From Reclinomonas americana ATCC 50394 (lineage: Eukaryota > Jakobida > Jakobea > Jakobida), in the NCBI GenBank assembly GCA_048213135.1, contig PS015032.1, forward strand, positions 1 through 34,607: a DNA stretch of 34,607 bases, read 5' to 3'. The position numbers and the translations under genes are program-made. Under the pieces are notes generated by a model. That model was not told where the DNA came from, searched no databases, and saw only the letters and a program-made list of their open reading frames with translations. How positions within the stretch are numbered: position 1 is the first letter of the stretch; each line of letters starts with the position of its first letter. Positions 12,401 to 21,601 of this stretch are shown in pieces.

Positions 12401-14687
12401 TTGGCAGAGTTGCCGACAAATGAAGTGTTGTAGATTGCCTGTGACATCGGCTATGTCGCCCGTACGCGTGGTGGTCAGGTGTCGTCTGCGACTGTGTCCG
12501 CCTTTGGCCATCAACCTTACCGATAGAGACTGGAAGAATGATAGCACTGCTCCGCCACCAGCAAGTACACTCTCCGACTCGATACTAAGTCCGGCTTCGA
12601 GACCAGTTGCATGCGTTCCACCGTTGGCGCAGTCGGACACCGTGTTTTGCGCAAAGTAGTCATCGGTAACCTCCAACGACAGAGTATTTGCGTGGGCCAG
12701 CAATATCAGCGCAAAACAAAGAAGAACCAAGTAAAGTACCTCAACTGATTGTTGAATGGACATAAGAGCTAAGGCACCGCCACCACACGCGAAACACTTC
12801 GTTGAACCACACGTGAAACCCACTGCGAAAGCTGCGTAAGTGACTGTTCCCCCTCCAGCATTGCAGGTGGAGGAGACTGAATTGCCGTCGAACGTGCATC
12901 CAGTCACCTGGCAGCGAATTCACTACAGTTAGCCACCACATCCATCTCACATCATTAGTCGTCAGCCACAATACGATTAGACGGCATACCAGTACTGAGG
13001 CTGCATCTTGCAAGCGAACGGCTCCACCAGAACATCTGTTTCCTGATACGCTACTATACACGAAGGAAGGCCCATTACACATGTCGGTGATGCTATTGGC
13101 TCCAAACGTGCTGTCTTGGAGCTGCTTGCAGACAAAGTGAGTAAGAAGGAGGCGTTTTAGCAGCACCTGCGCCATATCACTTACTCACTAACACTGTCTT
13201 CCGCGTAGCAGCCGAAGACTGAGAAGAGACAGCCCACACCGCACCACCACCACTGTTTACACCGCCCGCGCAATTGTAGATATCAGAGGTACACTCCCCG
13301 GCTGGACATTCGTAGCCGTTGGAACTGGACGATACCGCGTTGTTGGAGAATCGTGACCCCACAATACTGAGCACGCCAGCATTATTGACAAATAATGCTC
13401 CACCACCCACTTGACTGGAGCCAGACATGGAGTCCGGATACCCATTGCCGCAATCTGCGACGAGATTGCCCGACCACGTGCTGTTGAAGTCGGCCAGGCT
13501 CACTTGGTTCGCATCGGTGATGTATACAGCTCCGCCACCCACGTAGTCATGCGACAGGCCCGTGACAGTGTTGCCGTGAAACTCGCAACTGATCAGAGAA
13601 ACGTCAAGCAGGATCGATCCTGCACCGTAAACAAACACCGCGCCGCCACCGACGCCACCGTGGGAGGCCGAGAAATCTCCACTGCCCGTGACATTGTTAC
13701 CAACAAAAGAGGAGCTGGCGATGGTTATGACGGATGAGACGTCCGCAGGCAGCTCTACGGCAATCGCAGCGCCAGCAGCATCGGTGCCCGATTTGGCGCA
13801 CTTGACGAAACTGCTGTCCAGCACGCTCAACTGCATCACCTGTCCCTGCACGAGCAGTGCTGAGCCCGCTGCACGAGTCGCCGCCGTGGCCTGGTGATTC
13901 TGAAACATGCAGTCAGCTACCGTTAGAGTGGACGACGTCGTGGCAGTGAGTGCCACTGCCCCACCCGACAGTGAACCGGTGAACGTGCAGTCCGTCAGAG
14001 TCACCGTGCTCACGTGCACGCCTGGATTCGTCGCGAGAGCGGTCCACGCCACGGCCGGTGCTGTCTGCGACCCGCCAACGACATTCACACCCGTCAAGTG
14101 GAATTCGGCGGCCTGCAAGACGCGGAACACGCTGGCGGTCGATGGCATGTGGATGGTGGCACCAGAGGCATGCACGGTGACATTGCGACCTGGGTTGCAG
14201 GTGTGAAGCCAGAGAACAGAGGCAGGGCGGGGAGATGGTGGCTACATCGCACCTGAACTCTGCAACTGAGTGGTAGCATCGTACTCGCCAGGTGCCATCG
14301 ACACAACGAGTGACCAGGCAGGCGAATTGGCGGAGAACATTTGAGTCGCAGAGCAGGATGCTATCGCCTGCGCAAGAGTGCATGGTTGCGCTGCAGACAC
14401 ACCGCACGCGGCACTGTTCGCACTGCCACTGGGCGACACGAAAACTGCGCAAGGAATTCGAAAATGCTGTCAGCGCAAGTGGCATCAATGAAACAGCACG
14501 CGCACACACGCAGGATCCCAACAGTGCCTTCACAAGTGGTCGCAGAGCTTGTTTGTAGTGTCCAGTCGTGCTCGTGCCAGTTGCCCATGTCACGAACAAC
14601 AGCGAGAGCTACGCCCGCGAACCACATCGATAACAGAATGAGCGACAAGAGATAAACTCTGCGCCGCTCCCGTCTCGGCAAGGCCAT
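4339..14687 (-). CDS. Large beta-helix (Pmp-like) multi-pass membrane protein, intron-rich
   Basis: Start ATG at 14685-14687 gives MALPRRERRRVYLLSLIL..., a clear signal peptide ending near VALA. After an intron comes FVSPSGSANSAACG with AAQPCTLAQAI, the usual entry of Pmp-like pectin-lyase folds, then long runs of rungs with N-C-x-F-x-x-N and GGGA motifs. A Cys-rich ephrin-receptor-like segment follows (about 6472-6900; CPAGLYY, CQACPEGKY, PLCGAC), then QNDCIDC and about 7-8 hydrophobic segments (about 6350-4900) with IIFTLQTATLL and FFDVGCPF. The tail is charged and Ser-rich, ending at TGA 4339-4341. Proteins with this order are known in free-living protists as surface proteins of unknown ligand. 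Well-supported introns include 5038-5110 and about 5329-5382. Introns around 7320-7370 and 5700-5800 are uncertain, so a single gene is likely but not proven. Confidence 0.75.
7368..9436 (-). other. Single 2.07-kb beta-helix exon
   Basis: One uninterrupted exon of about 690 residues made almost wholly of beta-helix rungs: repeated [AG]GGG[AGV] turns and N-N/N-S ladders at intervals of about 22-30 residues, for example CGGGALLAYKNVQLSGC and HYGGALVVRADVANL. The 5' limit is the acceptor read as GCAG|GACTCG at 9436/9437. The 3' limit near 7368 (donor GTATTC) is a guess. The contrast with the neighbouring small exons is striking. Confidence 0.7.
9512..13121 (-). other. Array of small phase-0 exons, each one beta-helix module
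   Basis: Six exons can be bounded with GT-AG sites and a continuous frame: 12990-13121 (132 nt), 12740-12907 (168), 10195-10371 (177), 10003-10155 (153), 9737-9901 (165) and 9512-9646 (135). All are multiples of three and start and end in phase 0. Introns between adjacent ones are 39-101 nt. Each begins with a rung such as TMIANCVFTGN, TIDQCVLDGN or VTGCTFDGN, passes a Gly/Asn loop (GIGGSNNT, GIGGNNT) and ends with NGGGALLL-like strands and S-V/S-S. Further GGGA-coding modules lie at about 10470, 10760, 11050, 11340, 11650, 11970, 12100, 12380 and 12550; some are split by an extra intron in the Gly/Asn loop. Confidence 0.75.
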
Positions 14688-14866
14688 AAGTTCGAGGATC
14701 GGCGCCGATGGCCGACAGGAGAGTGAACGCACGAATAAAGCCAACAAACACGAAAAAAAGAAAAGAGGCGGACAGCGCTGGCCGCCAATATAATAAATTG
14801 CACGCTGCGGTCGAGCTTGAGATCCTCCGCTTGCAGTCACATGCGGTGGCGGCGGCGTGAGAGGCC
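14688..14866. promoter_or_regulatory. Divergent upstream region (probable bidirectional promoter)
   Basis: The start codons of the minus-strand beta-helix gene (14687) and the plus-strand coiled-coil gene (14867) are only 179 bp apart and point away from each other. The spacer holds an AT-rich block, AATATAATAAATTG at about 14789-14802, that could serve as a TATA-like element for either side. No other element is recognisable. Confidence 0.5.
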
Positions 14867-16291
14867 ATGGTGCAGGTTACGTGTGAAGACCGTGTGTGTC
14901 TGTGTGTGTGCGTGTGTGTGTGCGTCATGACGCTCATCCCCTTTTGCGACCGGCGCAGGAGGACCTGGTCACGCTGTTGAATCGCCATGAGGGTGGCTTC
15001 CGCACGTCGTCGCACAAGGTGCGTTGAGTGATCGATTGGCGAGCGAGAGAAAGCGATCGCGCGTTTTTTTTTGTCGTTTTCATTGCCTCATGTGTGTGCA
15101 TGCAGACGACCATCGAGCGACTGGATGAGCTGTTTATCGCGTTTGAGATGAACAAGATCGAGCTGGAGCGGCGATTGGCTGCGTTGCAGCGGGAGCAGGA
15201 GGCTGTGAGTGTGTCGCGCGACAATGCGACGCGGGTGACCACCCAGCTGCATCAGGAGGAGGCGAGAAGAGCACGCATGGAGCAGAATCGCGAGGTTGAA
15301 CGGGCATCGGCAGAGACACAGCGGCGGGTGGCGGAGGACCTGCGGGAGGCGCTGGATCGTGCCACGGCGAGGGCGCTGGAGCCGAGGCGCAGACTGCAAC
15401 ACGCATGGTGGAGCTGAACAAGCGCTAGCAGGCGCAGGTGTATCAGGAGGTGCGCGCTGATCGAACGCGCCTCCTCGATCGTGTCGGACAGCTGGAGGAG
15501 GAGCTGCGACGGACACAGGCGCAGCTGCACGACGCCATGCGCTCCAGAGAGATCACCGCCACCTCGGCGCTCACCGACGCCTGTCGCGAACTGGACATGC
15601 GCGAGACCAATATGCGCGTCGAGTTCGAGCGGCTGCTGCAGGAGCCCGATGCCGAGCTCGAGGTACACGCGCTGCGACTCAGGAGTACCGTTTGGTGCGC
15701 ACCCTGCGTCCACTCTTCGCTGCTTCGTCACTGCGCGAAACGATCATCGAACTCACCCTGCTGTTTTCTGCACAGTATATGGATAACAAGAACAACATGG
15801 CTGCAGTTGCGTTGCTCTCGCGCACGCTCTCCTTTTTCCACTGTGCACGATTACTTATTGTGTTCTCTGCCATCGCAGCAAGGTGACGAGGCGGCAAAAA
15901 AGAAGAGAGAGAGAGATAGAAAGAAAGAGAGAGAAGAGAGAGAGAGAGAGGTGGACGATATCTGTCACTCATGCAGACACGCACAGGTCCACCCGCTCCC
16001 ATGGCTGCGCAGCCCGTCGGTATGCAACCAGCGTACTATCCGCCACCTCCTGCGCCCGGCGGAACATACCCCATGCAGCCCATGTCACACCTCTCCATCT
16101 CCCGCGCTCGAACTGATGACCAACCATGGCCAAACGACGATGCTCTCGATGTGGGTGGACGGTGCTCTCACCCTTATCGCTCTGGACGCTTCTCAACTCG
16201 CTGTACACGTCGCGTGATTCCTGTACCTGTCTGCGCGTGCGCGACCAGAGGACGGTGGGCTGGTGGGACTTGTCATTTCGTTGCTCATTGA
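14867..16291 (+). CDS. Coiled-coil protein with proline-rich tail, frame-damaged
   Basis: Exon 1 is ATG GTG CAG (14867-14875). The intron 14876-14958 holds a (TG)n tract. Exon 2 is 14959-15018 (EDLVTLLNRHEGGFR). After the intron 15019-15105, exon 3 (15106-15662) gives a long heptad-type helix: TTIERLDELFIAFEMNK, RRLAALQREQEAV, RRVAEDLREALDRATA. Near 15380-15400 the helical frame moves from frame 1 to frame 3 (AEAQTATRMVELNKR). It then meets TAG at 15437-15439 before continuing QAQVYQEVRADRTRLL and VGQLEEELRRTQAQLHDA. A phase-0 join of donor 15663 to acceptor 15976 adds a tail with MQPAYYPPPPAPGG. The 3' end is uncertain. The family is not recognised; a structural or adaptor role would fit. 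It is either a damaged gene or a stretch with sequencing errors. Confidence 0.55.
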
Positions 16292-16508
16292 TGACGGCAT
16301 GGATTTGTCGATGCATGGTTTCACTGTGGACGCCACGAGACTCTCCCGAGACTGGTATGTGGCCGAAGGAGTGCTGTGCCATCCGACGAAGCTGGTGACG
16401 TCAGCCGATGTGAGAGCATGGGCAGAGAGTGGTGTGATCAGAGGACTTTATGCTCCTGCGACGGTATCGGTGTTTCCTCGCTCTCTGCTTGTGGCTCTCA
16501 TGGGATGA
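16098..16508 (+). pseudogene. Degenerate ORF of unknown family, one in-frame stop
   Basis: Frame 3 reads as ordinary globular protein on both sides of a TGA at 16215-16217: ALELMTNHGQTTMLSMWVDG before it, and GLVISLLIDDGMDLSMHGF, RLSRDWYVAEGVLCHP and ADVRAWAESGVIRGLYAP after it, ending at 16508. A 40-nt GT-AG intron could remove the stop, but the frames do not join. I do not recognise the family. It may be a decayed gene, or the true 3' part of the coiled-coil gene upstream. Confidence 0.35.
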
Positions 16509-16554
16509 AGGGATGGTGGGAGGCGAAGCATGTGGGACACCACCTGCTGCTGTC

Positions 16555-16690
16555 GATGGGTTGGTGGTGGTGCGCGTTGTCGATGGATTCATCGATGATT
16601 GATGAAGGGATGGTGGTGGTGCGCGCGCTGTCGATGGACTCGATCCATGGATGCGCGCTGTCGATGGTCATCCATGATTGATGATGTGAG
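16555..16690 (+). repeat. Short minisatellite
   Basis: Imperfect copies of a unit built from GGTGGTGGTGCGCG, CTGTCGATGGA and ATTGATGA follow each other about every 25-60 bp. The phrase GCGCGCTGTCGATGG recurs within it. No coding meaning is apparent. Confidence 0.75.
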
Positions 16691-17308
16691 AGGGAGGTCG
16701 ATGGGTGATGACCGTGTGCGAGAGAATCGGGTGGTAAAAACGAGGGGGGAGCGCGTTCCCCCCCGCTATTTTTGGGTCATTTTCCTTATATCAGTGGCGC
16801 CGTCACAATTGTCCAGGGCGCCGATTATTTCTACTATATATTACTTATATATGAACCCTCCCGTTCCCATTACTACTATTATATTACTTTTCTAGAAGAA
16901 GGAAAGAAGGATAAGGTTTCCACCTCCCCTCTTCCAACCGCGACGTCAACATGAACGACTCGACCATCGATCATCATCCATATATACGATTGAGGGTTCA
17001 TATCATGGCAGAACCGACCGGTAAGCAGCAGGTGGTCTCTCGCACCTGTGTTGCTCTCTGCAAGAAGCATCAGGCAGCGTTACTGCTTTGCCTTCGCCGT
17101 CGATCCCATGCTGTATGCAAGGCAGCTGAGTTGCTCTCTGGATGAGGCATCGGTGTTGCCTTAGTTCCCTTCGGCATCGACTTCAGTTGTGCCGCTCTCT
17201 GCACGAGGCACCACGGGCGGCCGTGCAGCGATGACTGTAGCATCGTGCGATCGAGTTACGCTGCCCTTGCTTGCATATACATCACCTTCGACTCCCCACC
17301 TCTCAGTC
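16691..17308. other. Non-coding stretch with weak repeats
   Basis: No convincing gene. An AT-rich part at 16775-16900 contains a 12-bp inverted pair (16849-16860 and 16992-17003). At about 17050, 17129 and 17189 three degenerate copies of a GTTGCTCTCTGCA-AGGCATC-type phrase occur. The plus-strand ORFs here are short and lack protein-like composition. Confidence 0.5.
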
Positions 17309-17671
17309 TCACATCACTGTACACTTGCACATGGGTGGATCATCGGCGGGCTTGGAGATGGTTACCGGCAAGTACACCTCCACCACGCTCTCGGCTCGTG
17401 CACGATTCTGCCCGAGCGTCATATCCAGGAAGCCCAAGTAGCCGTCGACATGCACCGACAGCGCGTCTGCCCGACACCAACATAGACAGATGAGCGACTC
17501 TTTTTGGAGACTGCCAGTGTCGTGCAAAACCAAAAAACCTCTTCTCTGCATGGTGGTATACAACAAATCGAGCGGCGTGCTGCTCAGCCGCGCATTGAGA
17601 AACCACGAGAGCTTGTCATTGGGAGTGCGCACAATGAAGCGCACAGTGACCACTGGGTCGGGATCGTAACC
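17309..17671 (-). CDS. Terminal exon of an unidentified minus-strand gene
   Basis: The exon follows a pyrimidine tract on its sense strand and the acceptor CTCTTCAG|GGTTAC (boundary 17671/17672). It encodes GYDPDPVVTVRFIVRTPNDK, SWFLNARLSSTPLDLLYT, RRGFLVLHDTGSL and EVYLPVTISKPADD, ending at TGA 17309-17311. The alternating beta-type pattern and composition are protein-like, but I do not recognise a family; a small alpha/beta domain is possible. Upstream exons are not visible: the repeat block and gap lie in that direction. Confidence 0.55.
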   Translation of the reverse strand, partial: GYDPDPVVTVRFIVRTPNDKLSWFLNARLSSTPLDLLYTTMQRRGFLVLHDTGSLQKESLICLCWCRADALSVHVDGYLGFLDMTLGQNRARAESVVEVYLPVTISKPADDPPMCKCTVM

Positions 17672-17941
17672 CTGAAGAGGAGAAAGAGAGTGAGAAGGGA
17701 GGGAGGAGAAGGGAGGGAGAAGAAAAGGTAGAGAGTCGCTGAGCAAGTGAAGGGGTGATCTGCAGCAGTAGTCTCTACGATGCACTGATCACGCGAGCTC
17801 TCTGTCTCTCACTGTGAGTGTGCGTGTGAGTGTGTCGCACGTGAACGGGTGATCTGCATCAGTCTCTGCAATGCACGGGTCGTCACCTCCTTCCTCTGTG
17901 CATCACTCGCAGGTCAAGAAGATGCACTGCTCGCCCTCCCG

Positions 17942-17974
<33 letters not shown>

Positions 17975-18073
17975 CGTGTGTGCATCTCTCGCAAGTGAAG
18001 GGATGATCTGCGTCGTCTCTCACACGCTCTTCCTCCACATTGTGCATCATTCGCGGGTCAAGAAGTTGCACTA

Positions 18074-18106
<33 letters not shown>

Positions 18107-18313
18107 TGTGTGCATCTCTCGCAGGTGATAGGTGATCTGCATCTCTCGTCTGTGATACACTGCAGGCCTCTCTCCTCCCTCCTTCTCCCCCATTCCCTGC
18201 CTCCCTTCCTCCCTCCACACTCAACGACAATGCCTGAGGTCTGCTCCATGCCACAACATAGACAACCAACACTCGTCGTCGTCCTCCGTCGTCCTCTTCT
18301 CCTCTCACACAAA
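17672..18313 (+). repeat. Imperfect tandem repeat of about 94-154 bp with (TC)n(TG)n cores
   Basis: Four copies start with GTGAA/TnGGGTGATCTGC at about 17747, 17841, 17995 and 18125. Two of them share GTCAAGAAGATGCAC-like phrases (17913, 18057) and TCTCTC(TG)n CATCTCTCGCA ends. Before it, 17672-17735 is purine-rich and is the pyrimidine tract of the minus-strand acceptor. After it, an ATG at 18230 opens a short frame into the gap and could be the first exon of the RING gene. Confidence 0.8.
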
Positions 18314-18881
18314 NNNNNNNNNNNNNNNNNNNNNNNNNNNNNNNNNNNNNNNNNNNNNNNNNNNNNNNNNNNNNNNNNNNNNNNNNNNNNNNNNNNNNNN
18401 NNNNNNNNNNNNNNNNNNNNNNNNNNNNNNNNNNNNNNNNNNNNNNNNNNNNNNNNNNNNNNNNNNNNNNNNNNNNNNNNNNNNNNNNNNNNNNNNNNNN
18501 NNNNNNNNNNNNNNNNNNNNNNNNNNNNNNNNNNNNNNNNNNNNNNNNNNNNNNNNNNNNNNNNNNNNNNNNNNNNNNNNNNNNNNNNNNNNNNNNNNNN
18601 NNNNNNNNNNNNNNNNNNNNNNNNNNNNNNNNNNNNNNNNNNNNNNNNNNNNNNNNNNNNNNNNNNNNNNNNNNNNNNNNNNNNNNNNNNNNNNNNNNNN
18701 NNNNNNNNNNNNNNNNNNNNNNNNNNNNNNNNNNNNNNNNNNNNNNNNNNNNNNNNNNNNNNNNNNNNNNNNNNNNNNNNNNNNNNNNNNNNNNNNNNNN
18801 NNNNNNNNNNNNNNNNNNNNNNNNNNNNNNNNNNNNNNNNNNNNNNNNNNNNNNNNNNNNNNNNNNNNNNNNNNNNNNNNN
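18314..18881. other. Assembly gap (N run)
   Basis: 568 N. It probably hides the 5' part of the RING finger gene and possibly upstream exons of the minus-strand gene. Confidence 1.
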
Positions 18882-18886
18882 CGTCA

Positions 18887-20046
18887 ATGAGCAACGATCC
18901 AACGTTGCACACCTCCACACCCGCCTTCTCCACGCCCGCTCACTCACTCACGCTCTTCCCGCACAGCTTGGCCGCATATTACAGCTCGCGTCGCTCAACG
19001 ACAACAACACCAACAACGCGAACTCGGCCTTTGCCTCCAATGCCCGTCGATCGCTTGGCGCGAGTGCCTTACGGTCCACTGCTGCCTGGAGTCGAGGCCG
19101 AGCGAGCACAGGAAGCACCAGTGATGGCCATGGAGGCAGATGCGTTGGCGCGGCATGTGAATGCGATCATAAGGAACAATGGTAAGCTTGCTGGCGATCG
19201 TTNNNNNNNNNNNNNNNNNNNNGCTCTGTGTGTGAGGGAGTGAGAGAGAGCACAGTGAGTATGCGTGCTTGTCTCGCTCTCATCCCGCGACAGCCACGCT
19301 TTCTCGTTTGCTTCCCGCGCGTGCGTCGGAGGGCACTCGATGGCATACTGCTTCCGCTGCTGGCGATGACGATGATGAAGGCAACGTGCTGGCAGTCGTG
19401 CAGCAACGCTCGTTCGAGGAGAGCTCGTCGAGGCCACCGCTGCCTCCTCGCGGAGGGCATGTGCGTGTGGAGCCTGAGTCGCTGGAGGAGGAGCAGGAGG
19501 AGCATGGGCGGCGTCCGAGTCGTGGTGGAGTGCGACGTGGGGTTGTCGAGTCGTTTGTGAGCTTGCGGGAGTACGACTGTCGCGTGTGCTTGTCGGAGAT
19601 GACGCGCACCAATGTCACCGTGTGCCTGCCGTGCTTTCATCGCTTCTGCTTTGCGTGCATCAAGTTGCGCAGCGACGTGAGGGAAGAGGTGGGTGATCGT
19701 GGTGGGCTCACACTCGCTGTGTGTCGCAGAAAGTGGATGAAGACGCACACTGCATGCGCCCTCTGCAACGCGCAGGTGCAGTACCTGTTGTACACCATTC
19801 GCTCGTCGACGGATTACAAGGTGCGTGGGGGGGAGGGCGAAAGGGGAAGCCAGTGTCTTACCGCTTGTCGTGCAGATCATGGACTACTCGAATCGTGCGC
19901 CGTTGCCCGAGTCCACCGGCACATTGGATCCACTGAAGCCGCCACCACCGCCAGCGGCGAATGCTGGGAAGGAAGGTGGCGACGACGACGTGCAGGTCAT
20001 TCCGGCGCCAGAAGCGAAGAAGAAAATGGAGCGTGAAGATGGCTGA
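18887..20046 (+). CDS. RING-HC (Topors/ICP0-like) finger protein, probable E3 ubiquitin ligase
   Basis: Exons read as (up to) 18887-19181, 19294-19663, 19730-19820 and 19876-20046, all joined by GT-AG sites in frame. The RING is split by the 66-nt intron 19664-19729. The spliced product has YDCRVCLSEM, then CLPCFHRFCFACIKKW, then HTACALCNAQV: the C3HC4 ligands Cys-x2-Cys, Cys, His, Cys-x2-Cys, Cys-x2-Cys. The Trp before the last pair is typical of E2-binding RINGs. The following YLLYTIRSSTDYK matches the strand after Topors-type RINGs. The N-terminal half is Ser/Thr/Pro-rich with an acidic DDDDEGN patch. The tail is Pro-rich and ends KKMEREDG. The start at 18887 is the first in-frame ATG after the gap; the true start may lie in or before it. 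The intron 19182-19293 contains 20 N. Confidence 0.8.
19203..19222. other. Short gap (20 N) in an intron
   Basis: Lies inside intron 19182-19293 of the RING gene and does not affect the reading frame. Confidence 1.
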
Positions 20047-20646
20047 CCGTGCAGCAGCACAACAGGAATCGATCTGCGAGTGTGGAGCCAACCTCGACAG
20101 CGCTGTGGCATGGAGGATGCACGTGGACTGCGTCGTGCAGAGGCTGGGATTGCAGCTGGCATCGAGCAGCTACATCACGAGTTGCAGTTATGGAGGCTGG
20201 GATCGCGGGAGGCAGTCCGGTCTGTCGCGTCCTTGAGAAAGCAATGCAAAGTGCCTTTGATTCGTTTGCCGTTCTACTTCTTGAACTGCATTGCGACGTC
20301 GTCTTGTTTCCAGTTCACTCGACTGTCGCAGCCGCGTATTCTGCTGCAGAAACGCCAACAACAGTTCAACTTTCTATCGCACTTTGTCCGCAATGTCTTG
20401 CTTGCTGGTGCTCAAGATAATGATCTTCATGCGGCCATGCATGAGTTTGCTGAATTCGAATTCGAATTCCGAAACACAAACGCAGTCCGTGTTTGTTTGT
20501 TTGTTTGTTTGCTTGTTTGTTTGGCCGCATATAAGCGTTTGTTCTGCACATCTCGACTTGCAGCGAATGAGTCTCGAAGTCAGTGGACAGTGGCCAATTG
20601 CACCGCGAGCACCGGTCGTTGTTTTACGTAAGATCATCTTTGCGTC
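20047..20646. other. Spacer with a short Cys/His reading frame and a TTTG repeat
   Basis: No established gene. An ATG at 20039-20041 overlaps the stop of the RING gene (ATGGCTGA) and opens a frame with ICECGANL and AWRMHVDC, a Cys/His cluster that looks like a small zinc site. A second frame continues with IEQLHHELQLWRLGS. GTTT units repeat at about 20490-20523. A TATAAG hexamer at about 20530 precedes an alternative ATG (20567) of the next gene. Confidence 0.4.
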
Positions 20647-21601
20647 ATGGCTTTCAACGGAGACACTCGCCAGCGTGCTTACCCGCGCCTNNNNNNNNNN
20701 NNNNNNNNNNGTTCTCCTTTGTTATCCCCGTACCTGCCTTCCCCCTCTCGCCCTCCCCCTCTCTCCCTCCCCCTCTCTCCTCCCTCCTCGCTCTCCTCCC
20801 CCTCTCTCCCTCCCCCTCCTCACTGTCCTCCTCCTCACCTCCCCATCTCCGCAGGACGACGTCGTGTGCAGCGAGAACCGCGCTCGCAAGAACATGGAGA
20901 GTGTGGCCAACCTGGTGGAGCGTCGTGATGTTGCGTCCTTTCCTTCTCCTTCACGCTTCCTCACGCCCCTTTACCTAACAATGTGACTCAGGTTCAACTA
21001 CCCATCCAATCATCGTCGCGAGCGGACTACTCTGGCGCACAGCCACTTGGCAAGACCGTGGGCAAGAAGGAGGCGCTCCGTGAGTTGCAGCTGCGACAGG
21101 AGGCTGAGTTGCGCAAAGTAGTGTCGCCTCCCGAGTATCACCGCTTGGCCTGACGCACTCCATGCGCACAGGGAGATTGTGCGACAGCAGCAGGAGGGCA
21201 TGCGGGAAAAGCCGGAGCCGCTGAGCACGACACAGAGGGAGATGCTGGCTTCGGCGGCGGCGTCGGTCACTGGACCGCAAATACGTGAGTGGATCGTCGT
21301 TTTGGCGTGACACTAGATCCGACGCTGAAGGCTGACATCGTAACGCGCTGTAGATTATGATGAGCCGCTGGAGACATCAGATCCTGTGACGCTGTACTCA
21401 CACAGCGGCACGATGAAGTCGGGAATGACGGCGCCCACTGGTGAGTGTCTCCCTTTCCCCCACTGCCTTTCCAATCCCTTCCCGCCGACTCCTCTCTCTT
21501 CTTGGACAGGCCCCAACAAGCTCGGTCGCAATCACCACTTCTCGACTCCCATCGAGATCTATCGCCCCAAGTCCGGCGTTCCGATCATGAAGGATTTGTA
21601 G
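20647..21601 (+). CDS. Small multi-exon protein of unknown function
   Basis: Exons: 20647-about 20690 (MAFNGDTRQRAYPR, runs into a 20-N gap), 20854-20939, 20992-21134, 21172-21284, 21354-21440 and 21510-21601 (TAG). Introns are 37-156 nt and the last five exons join in frame with canonical acceptors. The product is about 190 residues, hydrophilic, partly helical (KKEALRELQLRQEAEL, EIVRQQQEGMREK). It ends with short conserved-looking motifs, YSHSGTMKSGMTAP and NKLGRNHHFSTPIEIYRP. No signal peptide, membrane segment or known domain is seen. An alternative start at 20567 (MSLEVSGQWPIAPRAP) joins less well to exon 2. Expression downstream of the RING gene could be separate. Confidence 0.6.
20691..20710. 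other. Short gap (20 N)
   Basis: Falls at the end of the first exon or start of the first intron of the gene at 20647; a pyrimidine-rich stretch follows up to the acceptor at 20853. Confidence 1.

Noticed and set aside
9512-13121. CRISPR-like or simple tandem DNA repeat
   Set aside because: The periodicity is at protein level (rung motifs in exons); DNA units are diverged and unequal in length.
15951-15976. A 26-nt GT-AG intron before the Pro-rich tail of the coiled-coil gene
   Set aside because: Too short for splicing; a single intron from 15663 to 15976 joins the same frames in phase 0.
16849-17003. 12-bp inverted pair as ends of a small DNA transposon
   Set aside because: Arms are short, no target-site duplication was seen, and AT-rich sequence makes chance matches likely.
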